Shown: positions 1 through 5,565, counted from the stretch's first letter. The stretch: 8,223 nucleotides of DNA from Verrucomicrobiota bacterium (GCA_021156225.1 JAJNBN010000124.1:1-8223); one strand, 5' to 3'. A program made the numbers and translations. The notes: generated by a model from the sequence alone, not told the origin.

Positions 1-97
1 GAGAGGGAAAGGACTGGCTGGCGTTGTTGCTCCTCAGTCAAAGATCCATACCGGATATTCTCCTTCGTCGCGCCTAGCCACCCAGTCCTTTCCTCTC
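1..97. repeat. Palindromic hairpin element, copy 1
   Basis: Bases 1-17 (GAGAGGGAAAGGACTGG) are nearly the reverse complement of 82-97, with one base missing. The stem continues inward through GGC at 20-22 and GCC at 71-73. The interior shares a core with the second copy at 5255-5420: GGCGTTGTTGC near the left arm, and CTCC-TC-CGCGCCTAGCC leading into the right arm. The outer arms of the two copies are unrelated, so the core is conserved and the stem is locus-specific. The left end may lie outside the window. An open frame on the minus strand through this core is a by-product of the repeat, not a gene. The mobility mechanism is unknown, and no transposase is seen here. Confidence 0.65.
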
Positions 98-125
98 AGC
101 GCGGCTTGCTCTAATTCATGAGATG

Positions 126-191
126 GCTTCTGGCCACAGGGCGGGTTTCGTAAACCCGTATACGTCGGCGCGAGTCCGACCAGGGGCTCCA
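126..191 (+). tRNA. tRNA-Thr(CGU), D-arm nearly absent
   Basis: The 3' two thirds are a convincing tRNA. The anticodon stem 142-146/154-158 is perfect with loop TTCGTAA (anticodon CGT at 149-151). A 5-nt variable region follows, then T-stem 164-168/176-180 with loop CGCGAGT, acceptor strand CAGGGGC at 181-187, T73 and an encoded CCA at 189-191. The best 5' acceptor partner is GCTTCTG at 126-132 (7 of 7 pairs, two G-U). That leaves only nine bases (133-141, GCCACAGGG) for the whole D-arm, at most a 2-bp stem. The alternative is that the true 5' half was displaced by the neighbouring palindromic element and lies left of the window. T-loop base 55 is G, as in the rest of the array. Confidence 0.6.
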
Positions 192-213
192 GTTTTTTCC
201 GTGAGGTGACAAA

Positions 214-235
214 GGCGGTTTTCAGCTGTACCGCC
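214..235 (-). terminator. Hairpin downstream of the DUF3806 gene
   Basis: GGCGGT at 214-219 pairs with ACCGCC at 230-235 around a 10-nt loop. Read on the minus strand it lies about 20 bases past the stop codon at 257-259 and is followed by TTT. The T-run is short, so intrinsic termination is plausible rather than certain. Confidence 0.45.
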
Positions 236-256
236 ATACTTAGGCTGTTTTCGGGC

Positions 257-1120
257 TCAGCAGCCTTGTTGCTTCAATTCCTCGATATTTTTGGCGAGCA
301 TTTCAAAGAGATGCGCCAAATCGGGCTGTTCCCCTTTTTCAACGCGGTTGATAAGCATGGAGCGCGGAAACAGGGTGATGGATGTTTCCTTTAGGTTGAG
401 GGCGGGTTCCACGCCGTATTCATCACATTGGGCAATCCACTCTAAGCCGAGCTCAAGAGCGATGACGTCACCAAAGACAACGCCTGCACAGGACCATTCG
501 TATTCTTGCTCTGGGCTCCACGTCACGCTATCCACGAGACTTTGAAGTGCGGCTAGGTCGGAGCGAAGGCGAGGCAAGGAATAGGCTCCGAAATTTGATA
601 CAAAAGTCTCTTGGATCACAGCGCGCTGTTCATCGAGCGCCCTCAGTTCGAGATAGGTGAGCGAAGATTTTTCATTGCGCTGCCTGGCGCTGACAATCAC
701 GTGTGGCATTTGAGCGATGGTGCTTTTTATTTGTTTGTGCGCTTTATCAACTGCACCACAGCACAGAGAAATGATGAGTTTGTGGTTCTTGTATCCGATA
801 TACCAAAAGCGAATCCAAAGTGGCACCCCGTCCTGTTCGGAGTCTTGGTCCTCATGATACCAAGCTTTGTCCCCGACGCTTTCGGCCGAATAGCCCTCGT
901 TTTTAGCACCGGCCAGCAGGTCGGCAGCCAGATCGGGGAGATTGCCGTCCTTGTGGCTGACCGTTAGCACGCTGAATCTCAGCGCCAAAATTTCAGGTTG
1001 ATCCGAAGGAAAAGCACAGACAGTCCCATCCTCCTCAAGTTCAACCGAATAATCTGACGGCAAATCCAGCAGCAGTGAACCATCGGCAAGGGCGATGGTT
1101 AAAGAAGGTGGAGCTGACAT
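257..1120 (-). CDS. DUF3806 domain protein
   Basis: This is a 287-residue soluble protein with no signal peptide or membrane segment. Residues about 200-265 carry the pattern I recognise as DUF3806: WSPEQEYEWSCAGVVFGD, then ELGLEWIAQCDEYGVEPAL, then a TLFPRSML-like strand and a final acidic helix. Residues 1-150 form a separate alpha/beta region with a hydrophobic strand around 102-120 (IRFWYIGY and KLIISLCCG), as in small proteins combining an upstream recognition-like domain with DUF3806. The biochemical role of DUF3806 is not known to me. The chosen ATG at 1118-1120 has no clear ribosome-binding site. The gene stands alone between tRNA-Thr and the tRNA-His pair and points against all the tRNAs, so it is probably host or cargo sequence rather than part of the array. 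Confidence 0.8.
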   Translation of the reverse strand: MSAPPSLTIALADGSLLLDLPSDYSVELEEDGTVCAFPSDQPEILALRFSVLTVSHKDGNLPDLAADLLAGAKNEGYSAESVGDKAWYHEDQDSEQDGVPLWIRFWYIGYKNHKLIISLCCGAVDKAHKQIKSTIAQMPHVIVSARQRNEKSSLTYLELRALDEQRAVIQETFVSNFGAYSLPRLRSDLAALQSLVDSVTWSPEQEYEWSCAGVVFGDVIALELGLEWIAQCDEYGVEPALNLKETSITLFPRSMLINRVEKGEQPDLAHLFEMLAKNIEELKQQGC

Positions 1121-1195
1121 GCCGACGACTTTAGAAAATCGCGCAGAGGTCGCAAGCCTACAACGTTACCCAGCACGTCCTATCCTGATTTCATT

Positions 1196-1270
1196 GGTGG
1201 CCATGATGTAAGAGCAGCATCACGCCCTGTGAAGGCGTTTGTGCCGGTGCAAATCCGGTTGGTCACCCCA
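1196..1270 (+). tRNA. tRNA-His(GUG)
   Basis: The acceptor GTGGCCA (1197-1203) pairs with TGGTCAC (1260-1266). An extra G at 1196 faces C73 at 1267, the G-1:C73 pair that is the identity element of tRNA-His. CCA is encoded at 1268-1270. The anticodon stem 1222-1226/1234-1238 carries loop CTGTGAA with anticodon GTG at 1229-1231. The D-arm is GATG/CATC with a 9-nt loop TAAGAGCAG that lacks GG. The T-loop is TGCAAAT, so G replaces U55. The His-specific G-1:C73 pair argues for selection as a working tRNA. Confidence 0.88.
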
Positions 1271-1279
1271 ATCACTGTC

Positions 1280-1354
1280 CGCGACCATATTGTAATGACA
1301 GCATGGCGCCACCACCGGCGTCGGAGCCGGTTGGAATCCGGTTGGTCGTGTCCA
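1280..1354 (+). other. Degenerate tRNA-like sister of tRNA-His
   Basis: This unit is a diverged copy of the preceding tRNA-His. It has an 8-bp acceptor helix (1280-1287 with 1343-1350, one G-T) and a 5-bp T-stem (1326-1330/1338-1342) that matches the tRNA-His stem base for base. Its T-loop is TTGGAAT, and CCA follows at 1352-1354. The anticodon helix GCGCC/GGCGT closes a 6-nt loop ACCACC instead of seven bases, so no anticodon can be read. The D region can form only a weak stem. Either it is a decaying duplicate or a tRNA-shaped RNA with another job, and it sits just upstream of the conserved gene starting at 1428. Confidence 0.5.
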
Positions 1355-1427
1355 ATCACGCAATTCTTGAAAATCAAAACTAACCAATAACGCGGCTTAT
1401 CCCGCACCCAATCCTATGAGAGCTGAC

Positions 1428-2339
1428 ATGCATAAGGTGATCTGTGAAGAGCCGCGTCATGGCGGCGGTCGCGTCAAGCAAGGCCGACGGGCGAATCACA
1501 CGGGAGATCAGTTGCCAAAGCTGGAAGGAATTAAGCAGCGTCACAATGGCGGCAGAAAGCATTTCGGTGAACACCTCGGCCCGCTGAAGCGTTGGTTGAG
1601 GTCAAAATTGGGGTGCGATTGGAACGAGATCTATGGTGAAGCCGCCAAGGTGATCAAGCCGGACAGTGTGGTCCGTGCGCACATCCGCTTTCATATGCTG
1701 GAGATGGTAGAGCGAAATACCTTCATGCGAGAAGGGGAAGTCTGGTGTATCACCAATTACCGATGGTCGGGTGGCCGGGAAATGCCAGTGTCCGAACTGG
1801 GAAAACGATGGCATCCATTTTACGTGCATCCAGACACAGGCGTTCTCTGCGAAATCCCAGACAAGGCCCGGTCGCTGACTCTGCAAGAAAAGGTCGAGCG
1901 AAAGTTTGGTCAGGTAAGGAAGCAGATTTCCAAGCACTGCTTGCTTATTAAGCTGCGTGGACATTGGTTTGAATGCTGGATGTGGCCACTTAACAACCAC
2001 TGGGAGGCATCTCCTATTGACGTCGTTTTCAAATGTCCGCTAGCAAGTGCCCATGCTCATGAGGCGTATGGTTATCCGGTTTATTGCCAGGAGAAAAGGC
2101 AGTTATCCGGGAAGGAGCTGCGGCAGCATGGGCTGACGAACTCAGGTGCACCTGCGGATTGTCTGCTGAGTGTTTTGGGTGATGATCTGGTTGGCAGAAT
2201 TCACCGTACCAACGGTAACCCCGTGCGGTGCTGGCTTCAGTGCAGAATCCATTTCTGGATTGAAGCCAGCGCCGTGCAATTTCCGTCCTACTACAATTTT
2301 AGTATCGGGGGCATGACCCCGTCAGATAAGCCGGTGTAA
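1428..2339 (+). CDS. Conserved hypothetical protein beside the tRNA array
   Basis: I place the start at ATG 1428 (MHKVICEEPRHGGG) because GAGAG sits six bases upstream. An in-frame ATG at 1416 has no ribosome-binding site. The product is 303 residues. The motifs resemble a large unnamed family I recall from planctomycete and verrucomicrobial genomes: an N-terminal KVI-E-PR start, then HLGPLKRWLRS, WNEIY, IKPDSVVRAHIRFHMLEMVE, a FYVHPDTGVL block, DVVFKCPL, and KRQLSGKELRQHGL near the end. I know no function and see no catalytic motif; the basic N-terminus would suit nucleic acid binding, which is inference. After GLTNSG (about base 2147) a further 63-codon tail runs through a strong RNA hairpin and may not be part of the ancestral protein. 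The flanking tRNA units on both sides suggest it travels with the array. Confidence 0.75.
   Translation: MHKVICEEPRHGGGRVKQGRRANHTGDQLPKLEGIKQRHNGGRKHFGEHLGPLKRWLRSKLGCDWNEIYGEAAKVIKPDSVVRAHIRFHMLEMVERNTFMREGEVWCITNYRWSGGREMPVSELGKRWHPFYVHPDTGVLCEIPDKARSLTLQEKVERKFGQVRKQISKHCLLIKLRGHWFECWMWPLNNHWEASPIDVVFKCPLASAHAHEAYGYPVYCQEKRQLSGKELRQHGLTNSGAPADCLLSVLGDDLVGRIHRTNGNPVRCWLQCRIHFWIEASAVQFPSYYNFSIGGMTPSDKPV
2230..2270 (+). repeat. Nested inverted repeat in the 3' end of the conserved gene
   Basis: GCTGGCTTCA (2230-2239) and TGAAGCCAGC (2261-2270) are perfect complements. Between them ATCCA (2247-2251) pairs with TGGAT (2256-2260) around loop TTTC. This stacked hairpin falls in the extra C-terminal tail of the 1428-2339 reading frame and may be the first helix of the structured RNA that follows. 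Confidence 0.6.
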
Positions 2340-2756
2340 ACCGGTAAAAGCGGAGTGTCCTGCACGCCCGCGCCATGTTGAATGGCCGTTCATGCAGACC
2401 CAGTCCCTGTGAGCTTATGCCGCGCAAGCGGGGTGAGCTATGCTGGAAGATGGAGTGCAATCTGGAGCCGAGGGCAACGCCGTAGGCTCCGCTAACGGTA
2501 GCGCCGAGCACTGCACTTATGCCAAACATCGACAGTTCAGGGAGAAGGGGAGCCGTCTGGTCCGAGCTTTGCAAGCGAGGGCGGGAGGGCAGAGTGAGAG
2601 GCAACGGGCCCGTCACGCTCCTAACCGAGAGGTAGGGAGGGTGGCGACGTCTGGAGTCTTGAATCTCGGTGTGACTCCGCAAGAGAAACACAGGAGGCGT
2701 GTGGCATAGCGTGAATCAAAAGTTCATGAAACCACCGGACGCGCACGTCTCAGCAG

Positions 2757-2831
2757 GTTTAGCTAGCTCAGTAGTAGAGCAGCGGTTGCATAGACCGTTG
2801 GTTGCGGGTGCGATTCCCGCGCTTAACACCA
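2757..2831 (+). tRNA. tRNA-Met(CAU)-like
   Basis: The acceptor 2757-2763/2821-2827 has one T-T mismatch. A73 and an encoded CCA (2829-2831) follow. The D-stem GCTC/GAGC closes loop AGTAGTA, which has lost one G of the usual GG. The anticodon helix 2782-2786/2794-2798 carries loop TGCATAG, anticodon CAT at 2789-2791. Position 33 is G, whereas U33 is nearly universal. The T-stem GCGGG/CCCGC has loop TGCGATT with G55. CAT could mean initiator Met, elongator Met or a lysidine-modified Ile tRNA. The odd G33 leaves decoding ability open. Confidence 0.75.
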
Positions 2832-3141
2832 AACGCAAAGCCGCGTCCACGGTGAAGTTGAAAGTGGCTTAATCCCTGGGTCCTTCGGGACAACCAGGGC
2901 TGCCAAGGCCCCGCAAGGGTCGTGGCGGTCGGTCGGATTCGCATGGTGGGATAATACCCCTTCACTGCCCGCAAGGCAGACAGTAGAGGAACGCCGAGAC
3001 GCTTCACCGGATACTGGAAATGCCACCAGTCTAAAAAGGCAGCCAAGCAGGTTTACCCGGTTGCGGCCTTACGGTCGGGCGGGGTGGAAACGTCGGGAAG
3101 GTCATCCGCAAGATGGCCATAATCCGATCAAAGGACCTGTC

Positions 3142-3181
3142 GTCCAGAGCTGTATTCTCAGGCTTTGGACATCTAATTTTT
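3142..3181 (+). terminator. Intrinsic terminator-like hairpin before tRNA-Cys
   Basis: The 10-bp stem 3142-3151/3161-3170 (two G-T pairs) closes a 9-nt loop. ATCTAA and a T-run at 3177-3181 follow. It would end the transcript of the structured region, or be a processing hairpin ahead of tRNA-Cys, whose first base is 3186. Confidence 0.5.
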
Positions 3182-3185
3182 CACC

Positions 3186-3260
3186 ATCCCGTTGGCCGAG
3201 AAGCTCAGGCAGCAGTCTGCAAAACTGTTCAGATGGGTGCGATTCCCATACGGGATTCCA
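3186..3260 (+). tRNA. tRNA-Cys(GCA)
   Basis: The perfect 7-bp acceptor ATCCCGT/ACGGGAT is followed by T73 and an encoded CCA. U73 and the GCA anticodon both fit Cys identity. The anticodon stem 3212-3216/3224-3228 holds loop CTGCAAA. The D-arm is a 3-bp GCC/GGC with no GG in the loop. The variable region has four bases, and the T-stem 3233-3237/3245-3249 has loop TGCGATT with G55. It ends 13 bases before the stop codon of the opposing gene at 3273. Confidence 0.88.
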
Positions 3261-3272
3261 ATTTACTACGGA

Positions 3273-3701
3273 TTACTTCGCCGGTTCGCAGCGTTTCATG
3301 AAGACGACGCGGGAGATGCCGGTGATGGTCGGGGGCTTGATGCGGCGCCAGAGTTCGGCGGATTCGACGGTGGTGCCGGTGACTTCGTGCAGGCCAGTGA
3401 AAAACCATTTGCCGCCTTCTTCGCGGCGGACATAGACGGGGAGCGGGCCGGTGGTTTCAGCCAGCAGGGCGCCCCACTTGGGCAGATCACCTTTTTTACC
3501 GACCCAAACTTCGCAGGGGTTACTCTCGGCGAGCGGGTTCCACATGAGGCCCAGGCAGACGCCTCGGATCACGCCGCGTTCGTGGATGACGAAATAGGGC
3601 GGGGCGTTGTTCCCGTTGAGCGAGGCTCGGATATCGTTATATTCATAGCCTTCACCCACGACGTGAGCGGGTGAGGGGGACGGGGTCGGGTTATCAGACA
3701 T
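3273..3701 (-). CDS. Hypothetical protein, 142 residues
   Basis: I do not recognise this family with confidence. The ATG at 3699-3701 gives MSDNPTPSPSPAHVVGEG; a longer form from a TTG at 3737 is less likely, and neither has a clear ribosome-binding site. After a proline-rich N-terminus comes a compact beta-rich domain with many aromatic and glycine residues: YEYNDIRASL, PYFVIHERGVIRGVCLGLMWNP, VWVGKKGDLPKWGALLAE, LPVYVRREEGGKWFFTG, and ITGISRVVFMKR at the end. No signal peptide, membrane segment or catalytic motif is visible. It is divergent from the lipoprotein gene at 3810 with about 108 bases between the starts, so a shared promoter region is possible. Confidence 0.65.
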   Translation of the reverse strand: MSDNPTPSPSPAHVVGEGYEYNDIRASLNGNNAPPYFVIHERGVIRGVCLGLMWNPLAESNPCEVWVGKKGDLPKWGALLAETTGPLPVYVRREEGGKWFFTGLHEVTGTTVESAELWRRIKPPTITGISRVVFMKRCEPAK

Positions 3702-3809
3702 CAGTGCTAGACAAGCAACGGGGGCGGGTGGAGTCAACTGGCAATCGGCGGGAACGACGGTGGTCTGCGCTTGTTTGAGCGGGCGGATTCGGGCAGAACC
3801 GGAAGAGCG

Positions 3810-4706
3810 ATGCCCAAACTACCAGACATGTGTCGGATGTTTCTCGGTCTGGTATTGGCCGTTGGTTTCGTCGGTTGCACTACTTCATCTTCTTCCATGA
3901 AGCCGAAATTTTACGGTTACACTTTGGATTTCACGACGCAGGTTGATGCTGAGTTGCAGGGAAAGGTGGAAGGGATCGATACCGTGCTGCGGGCCAAGCA
4001 TGGAATGAAGCCGGAGCAGACGATGGTGGGGGTGCTGGATTTGCGGACGTTGCGGTTGGCGATGTTGCGGCCGGATAAGATGGAATATGCGGCGAGTGTG
4101 CCGAAGATCGGCATCTTGCTCGCTTACTTTCAGCTTCACCCGGAAGCGGTGACGAATCTCTCCGCACAAACCCGGCATGAGTTGGGGCTGATGGCGAAGG
4201 CGTCAAATAATGAGATGGCGGCGAAGTTTTCGCAGGGGATGGGGCTGAAGCAGGTGCAGCGGGTGCTGAATGAGTATCATCTGTATGAAACGAATCACGG
4301 CGGTGGCATCTGGGTGGGGAAGCACTATAGCAAAGAGGGCGAGCGGATTCCGGATCCGATAGGCAATGTCTCCCATGGGGCGACGGTGCGGCAGTTGCTG
4401 CGATATTTCTTATGGCTGGAGCAGGGGAAGCTGGTGTCGCCGGAAGCGTCCAAGGTGATGCGGGAGATTTTTGAATCACCGGAGATTCCGCATGACCAGA
4501 TCAAGTTTGTGAAAGGTCTGGCGGGACGAGATGTGAAGATCATCCGTAAGTGGGGTTCGTGGCAGACGTGGCTGCATGATAGTGCGGTGGTTATGGGGGC
4601 GGACCGGCATTACATTCTCGTGGGATTGACGAGTCATCCGCAGGGGGATGCGTATTTGGAGGAGTTGGCTCGGGCGGTGGATGATTTAATGGTGGGCGCC
4701 AAGTAG
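3810..4706 (+). CDS. Class A beta-lactamase-like serine hydrolase, lipoprotein
   Basis: A lipoprotein-type N-terminus (MFLGLVLAVGFVGC, cysteine of the lipobox-like sequence about 22 residues in) is followed by a penicillin-recognising fold. Motifs, in residue numbers from this start: SVPK (SxxK, about 96-99, nucleophile Ser and general base Lys), SNN (SxN, about 132-134) and KWG (KTG-like box, about 247-249). Their spacing fits the class A beta-lactamase/transpeptidase family. Loss of the usual Thr in the third box, and no clear Omega-loop ExxxN, argue against an efficient beta-lactamase; a cell-wall peptidase-like or divergent hydrolase role is as likely. The start is uncertain: GGAAGAG just precedes ATG 3810, while ATGs at 3771 and 3828 are alternatives. 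The product is probably anchored in the outer or cytoplasmic membrane. Confidence 0.8.
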   Translation: MPKLPDMCRMFLGLVLAVGFVGCTTSSSSMKPKFYGYTLDFTTQVDAELQGKVEGIDTVLRAKHGMKPEQTMVGVLDLRTLRLAMLRPDKMEYAASVPKIGILLAYFQLHPEAVTNLSAQTRHELGLMAKASNNEMAAKFSQGMGLKQVQRVLNEYHLYETNHGGGIWVGKHYSKEGERIPDPIGNVSHGATVRQLLRYFLWLEQGKLVSPEASKVMREIFESPEIPHDQIKFVKGLAGRDVKIIRKWGSWQTWLHDSAVVMGADRHYILVGLTSHPQGDAYLEELARAVDDLMVGAK

Positions 4707-4811
4707 AATTTTCAAACGGTTTAGGAGAGTAAATGCCGACTCAATTCGTGAGCCGGATGTTCATTGTGAATTGAAGTGGCCCCGCATGCGGGTCCACGGA
4801 CTCGTATTTTT
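4707..4811 (+). other. Leader of the main tRNA array with two hairpins
   Basis: There is no gene here. TCAATTC (4741-4747) can pair with GAATTGA (4768-4774). GTGG-CCCGC (4776-4785) pairs with GCGGG-CCAC (4788-4797) through one C-T mismatch. The segment ends in a T-run at 4807-4811 immediately before tRNA-Gly, like the T-runs between array units. It may hold a promoter leader or a decayed unit; no cloverleaf could be drawn. Confidence 0.4.
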
Positions 4812-4886
4812 CGGGCATAGGTGTTGATAGAAACACGCCGGTCTTCCAAACCGGAGTACAGGGAGCGTTACCCTGATGCCCGTCCA
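4812..4886 (+). tRNA. tRNA-Gly(UCC)
   Basis: The perfect acceptor CGGGCAT/ATGCCCG is followed by T73 and an encoded CCA. U73 fits Gly, although C1-G72 replaces the usual first pair. The anticodon stem 4838-4842/4850-4854 has loop CTTCCAA with anticodon TCC. The D-arm is GTGTT/AACAC with loop GATAGA. The T-stem is CAGGG/CCCTG but the loop is AGCGTTA: T54, U55 and A58 are all replaced. Loss of A58 would remove the m1A58 site and the T54-A58 reverse-Hoogsteen pair. It is the first unit of the dense array. Confidence 0.82.
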
Positions 4887-4888
4887 TT

Positions 4889-4972
4889 TTTCCCAAGAGG
4901 TTCGATCACGGCGACAGAGGTCTCGCACGACCGAAGTAATGGTCGCGTGGTGGTTCCGGTGCGCTTGGGAAA
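4889..4972 (+). other. tRNA-sized unit B without CCA
   Basis: TTTCCCAAG (4889-4897) pairs perfectly with CTTGGGAAA (4964-4972). This closes an 84-base unit in register with the array and is followed by TCCCC and a T-run, like a degraded CCA plus spacer. Inside are GCGA/TCGC (4911-4926) and CGACC/GGTCG (about 4928-4945), but no T-loop or readable anticodon. It may be a decayed tRNA or an RNA with another function. Confidence 0.4.
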
Positions 4973-4989
4973 TCCCCTTTTTCTTTGTC

Positions 4990-5062
4990 ATGCGGGCGGC
5001 AGGTGCTTGTCCAGGACCTCACAGGCCTGGATGCGATGGTTCAAGTCCATCCCCGCGTGGCA
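4990..5062 (+). other. tRNA-like unit C, anticodon not assignable
   Basis: The acceptor ATGCGGG (4990-4996) pairs with CCCGCGT (5052-5058). The T-arm is canonical: GATGG/CCATC with loop TTCAAGT. The D-arm is GGCA/TGTC with loop GGTGCT. The middle helix CAGG/CCTG encloses ten bases that can pair further, so no 7-nt anticodon loop exists. The end is G73 then GCA instead of CCA. It keeps both GG in the D-loop and U55 in the T-loop, unlike most of the array. Confidence 0.45.
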
Positions 5063-5080
5063 AAGCCTGTTTCATTTCAT

Positions 5081-5156
5081 GCTTCGGGAACTCGAGCAGC
5101 AGAGTGTCTGTCTCTTAAACAGATATGTCAGGGTGCAAGTCCCTGCCGAAGCACCA
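5081..5156 (+). tRNA. tRNA-Lys(CUU)
   Basis: The acceptor GCTTCGG/CCGAAGC is perfect, with A73 (as in Lys) and an encoded CCA at 5154-5156. The D-stem ACTC/GAGT has loop GAGCAGCA without GG. The anticodon helix 5107-5111/5119-5123 carries the classic loop CTCTTAA, anticodon CTT at 5114-5116. T-stem CAGGG/CCCTG has loop TGCAAGT with G55. Apart from the elbow bases it is a regular class I tRNA. Confidence 0.9.
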
Positions 5157-5180
5157 TTTCAAAATACGAGGTCAGAAGTG

Positions 5181-5200
5181 CGAGGGGTGAAAAGCCCTCG
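5181..5200 (+). other. Hairpin in the spacer before tRNA-Leu
   Basis: CGAGGG (5181-5186) pairs with CCCTCG (5195-5200) around loop GTGAAAAG. The spacer 5157-5217 is longer than others in the array. It has the phrase GAAGTGCGAGG, resembling GGAGTGCGAAGG in unit X (about 5867-5878), so it may be a remnant of another such unit. Confidence 0.3.
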
Positions 5201-5217
5201 TTATCTCACAGCTTATT

Positions 5218-5463
5218 GCCGTGTTGGCCCAATTGGCAGAGGCGTCTCACTAAGAGAGACTGCTTGGAAAAAGCATTGGCGCTGTCTGCTGGTCCAAACG
5301 GATTTGGGCGTTGTTGCGGTTCGGTCGCAGATTTTGTGACCAATATGCTCCCTCACCGCGCCTAGCCCAAATCCGTTTGTCCTGCGCAGCCATCACCAAG
5401 CCTTTTTCCAAGCAGTCTCTGGGAACGGGAAGGTTGAAGGTTCGAATCCTTCACATGGCACCA
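5218..5463 (+). tRNA. tRNA-Leu(UAA) interrupted by a palindromic element
   Basis: The 5' part has acceptor GCCGTGT (5218-5224), D-arm GCC/GGC with a canonical loop holding TTGG, and anticodon helix 5244-5248/5256-5260 with loop ACTAAGA (anticodon TAA at 5251-5253, C at position 33). The 3' part, 170 bases on, has T-stem GAAGG/CCTTC with canonical loop TTCGAAT (5441-5447), acceptor ACATGGC (5453-5459, 7 of 7 pairs with the 5' strand), A73 and CCA. The D-loop style and A73 suit Leu. A hairpin element starts at or near the base of the variable arm, so the RNA could still fold as a tRNA with a giant variable arm. It is one of two array units with canonical elbow bases. Function is doubtful. Confidence 0.6.
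5255..5420. repeat. Palindromic hairpin element, copy 2, inside tRNA-Leu
   Basis: AGAGACTGCTTGGAAAAAG (5255-5273) and its exact reverse complement (5402-5420) bracket the element. An inner perfect 15-base pair of arms is at 5295-5309 and 5365-5379, with an imperfect helix between the two. The core 5307-5367 shares GGCGTTGTTGC and CGCGCCTAGCC with the copy at 1-97. The outer left arm includes the 3' strand of the tRNA anticodon stem, so the right arm is an inverted copy of tRNA sequence. No target-site duplication is obvious. Confidence 0.75.
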
Positions 5464-5471
5464 TTTTTTAA

Positions 5472-5555
5472 CGGTGTGTGGTTAACCCCGAATAGCAGAG
5501 GGGACAGTCTTAGAAACTGTGAGCCTTGGAGGTGCAAGTCCTCCCACGCCGACCA
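5472..5555 (+). tRNA. tRNA-Leu(UAG), unusual linker helix
   Basis: The acceptor CGGTGTG/CACGCCG is followed by A73 and CCA. The anticodon helix 5504-5508/5516-5520 is perfect with loop CTTAGAA (TAG at 5511-5513). The D-stem CCCC/GGGG closes loop GAATAGCAGA. Seven bases (TGGTTAA) instead of two separate the acceptor from the D-stem. The variable region GAGCCTT is short for Leu. GGTT (5480-5483) can pair with AGCC (5522-5525). T-loop is TGCAAGT with G55. The TAG here is an anticodon reading CUA codons, not a stop signal. Confidence 0.85.
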
Positions 5556-5565
5556 GTTCTTTTTC

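Larger units (their letters stand above)
2340..3181 (+). ncRNA. Candidate large structured RNA enclosing a tRNA
   Basis: About 840 bases hold no convincing gene but many stable hairpins. Examples are CCGC-GCAA-GCGG (2420-2431) and a junction closed by AGTGCA/TGCACT (2454-2459 with 2512-2517) containing GGAGCC/GGCTCC and GCTA-ACGG-TAGC. Others are ACC-GAGA-GGT (2624-2633), GGAGTC/GACTCC (2653-2678), CCCTGG-GTCC-UUCG-GGAC-AA-CCAGGG (2874-2899), CCC-GCAA-GGG (2910-2919), CTGCC/GGCAG (2965-2979) and GGTCATC/GATGGCC (3100-3118). A terminator-like hairpin ends at 3170. A tRNA-Met sits inside. The size, tetraloops and tRNA association recall ornate phage/prophage RNAs such as GOLLD and ROOL. I cannot show homology, and the ends are estimates. 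Group I or II intron cores were looked for and not recognised. Confidence 0.55.

Noticed and set aside
34..237. 67-codon minus-strand frame
   Set aside because: It runs through the palindromic element and tRNA-Thr, so it is a by-product of the repeat.
611..967. 118-codon plus-strand open frame
   Set aside because: It lies entirely opposite the DUF3806 gene and has no family resemblance, so it is a shadow frame.
2299..2709. Open frames on both strands (130 and 89 codons) in the structured region
   Set aside because: They overlap dense hairpins, are Arg/Ser/Pro-rich, show no recognisable domain and have no good start sites.
2340..3181. Group I or group II intron
   Set aside because: No recognisable group I P/Q/R/S core and no group II domain V, and no reverse transcriptase or homing endonuclease inside; tetraloops alone are not enough.
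4990..5062. tRNA-Sec (TCA occurs in the central loop)
   Set aside because: There is no long variable arm and no 8-bp acceptor, and the TCA sits in a loop that largely pairs with itself.
5244..5260. Amber suppressor tRNA (CTA within loop ACTAAGA) that could read the TAG at 7296
   Set aside because: With the perfect 5-bp stem the anticodon frame is TAA. Reading CTA needs a stem with mismatches and still lacks U33.
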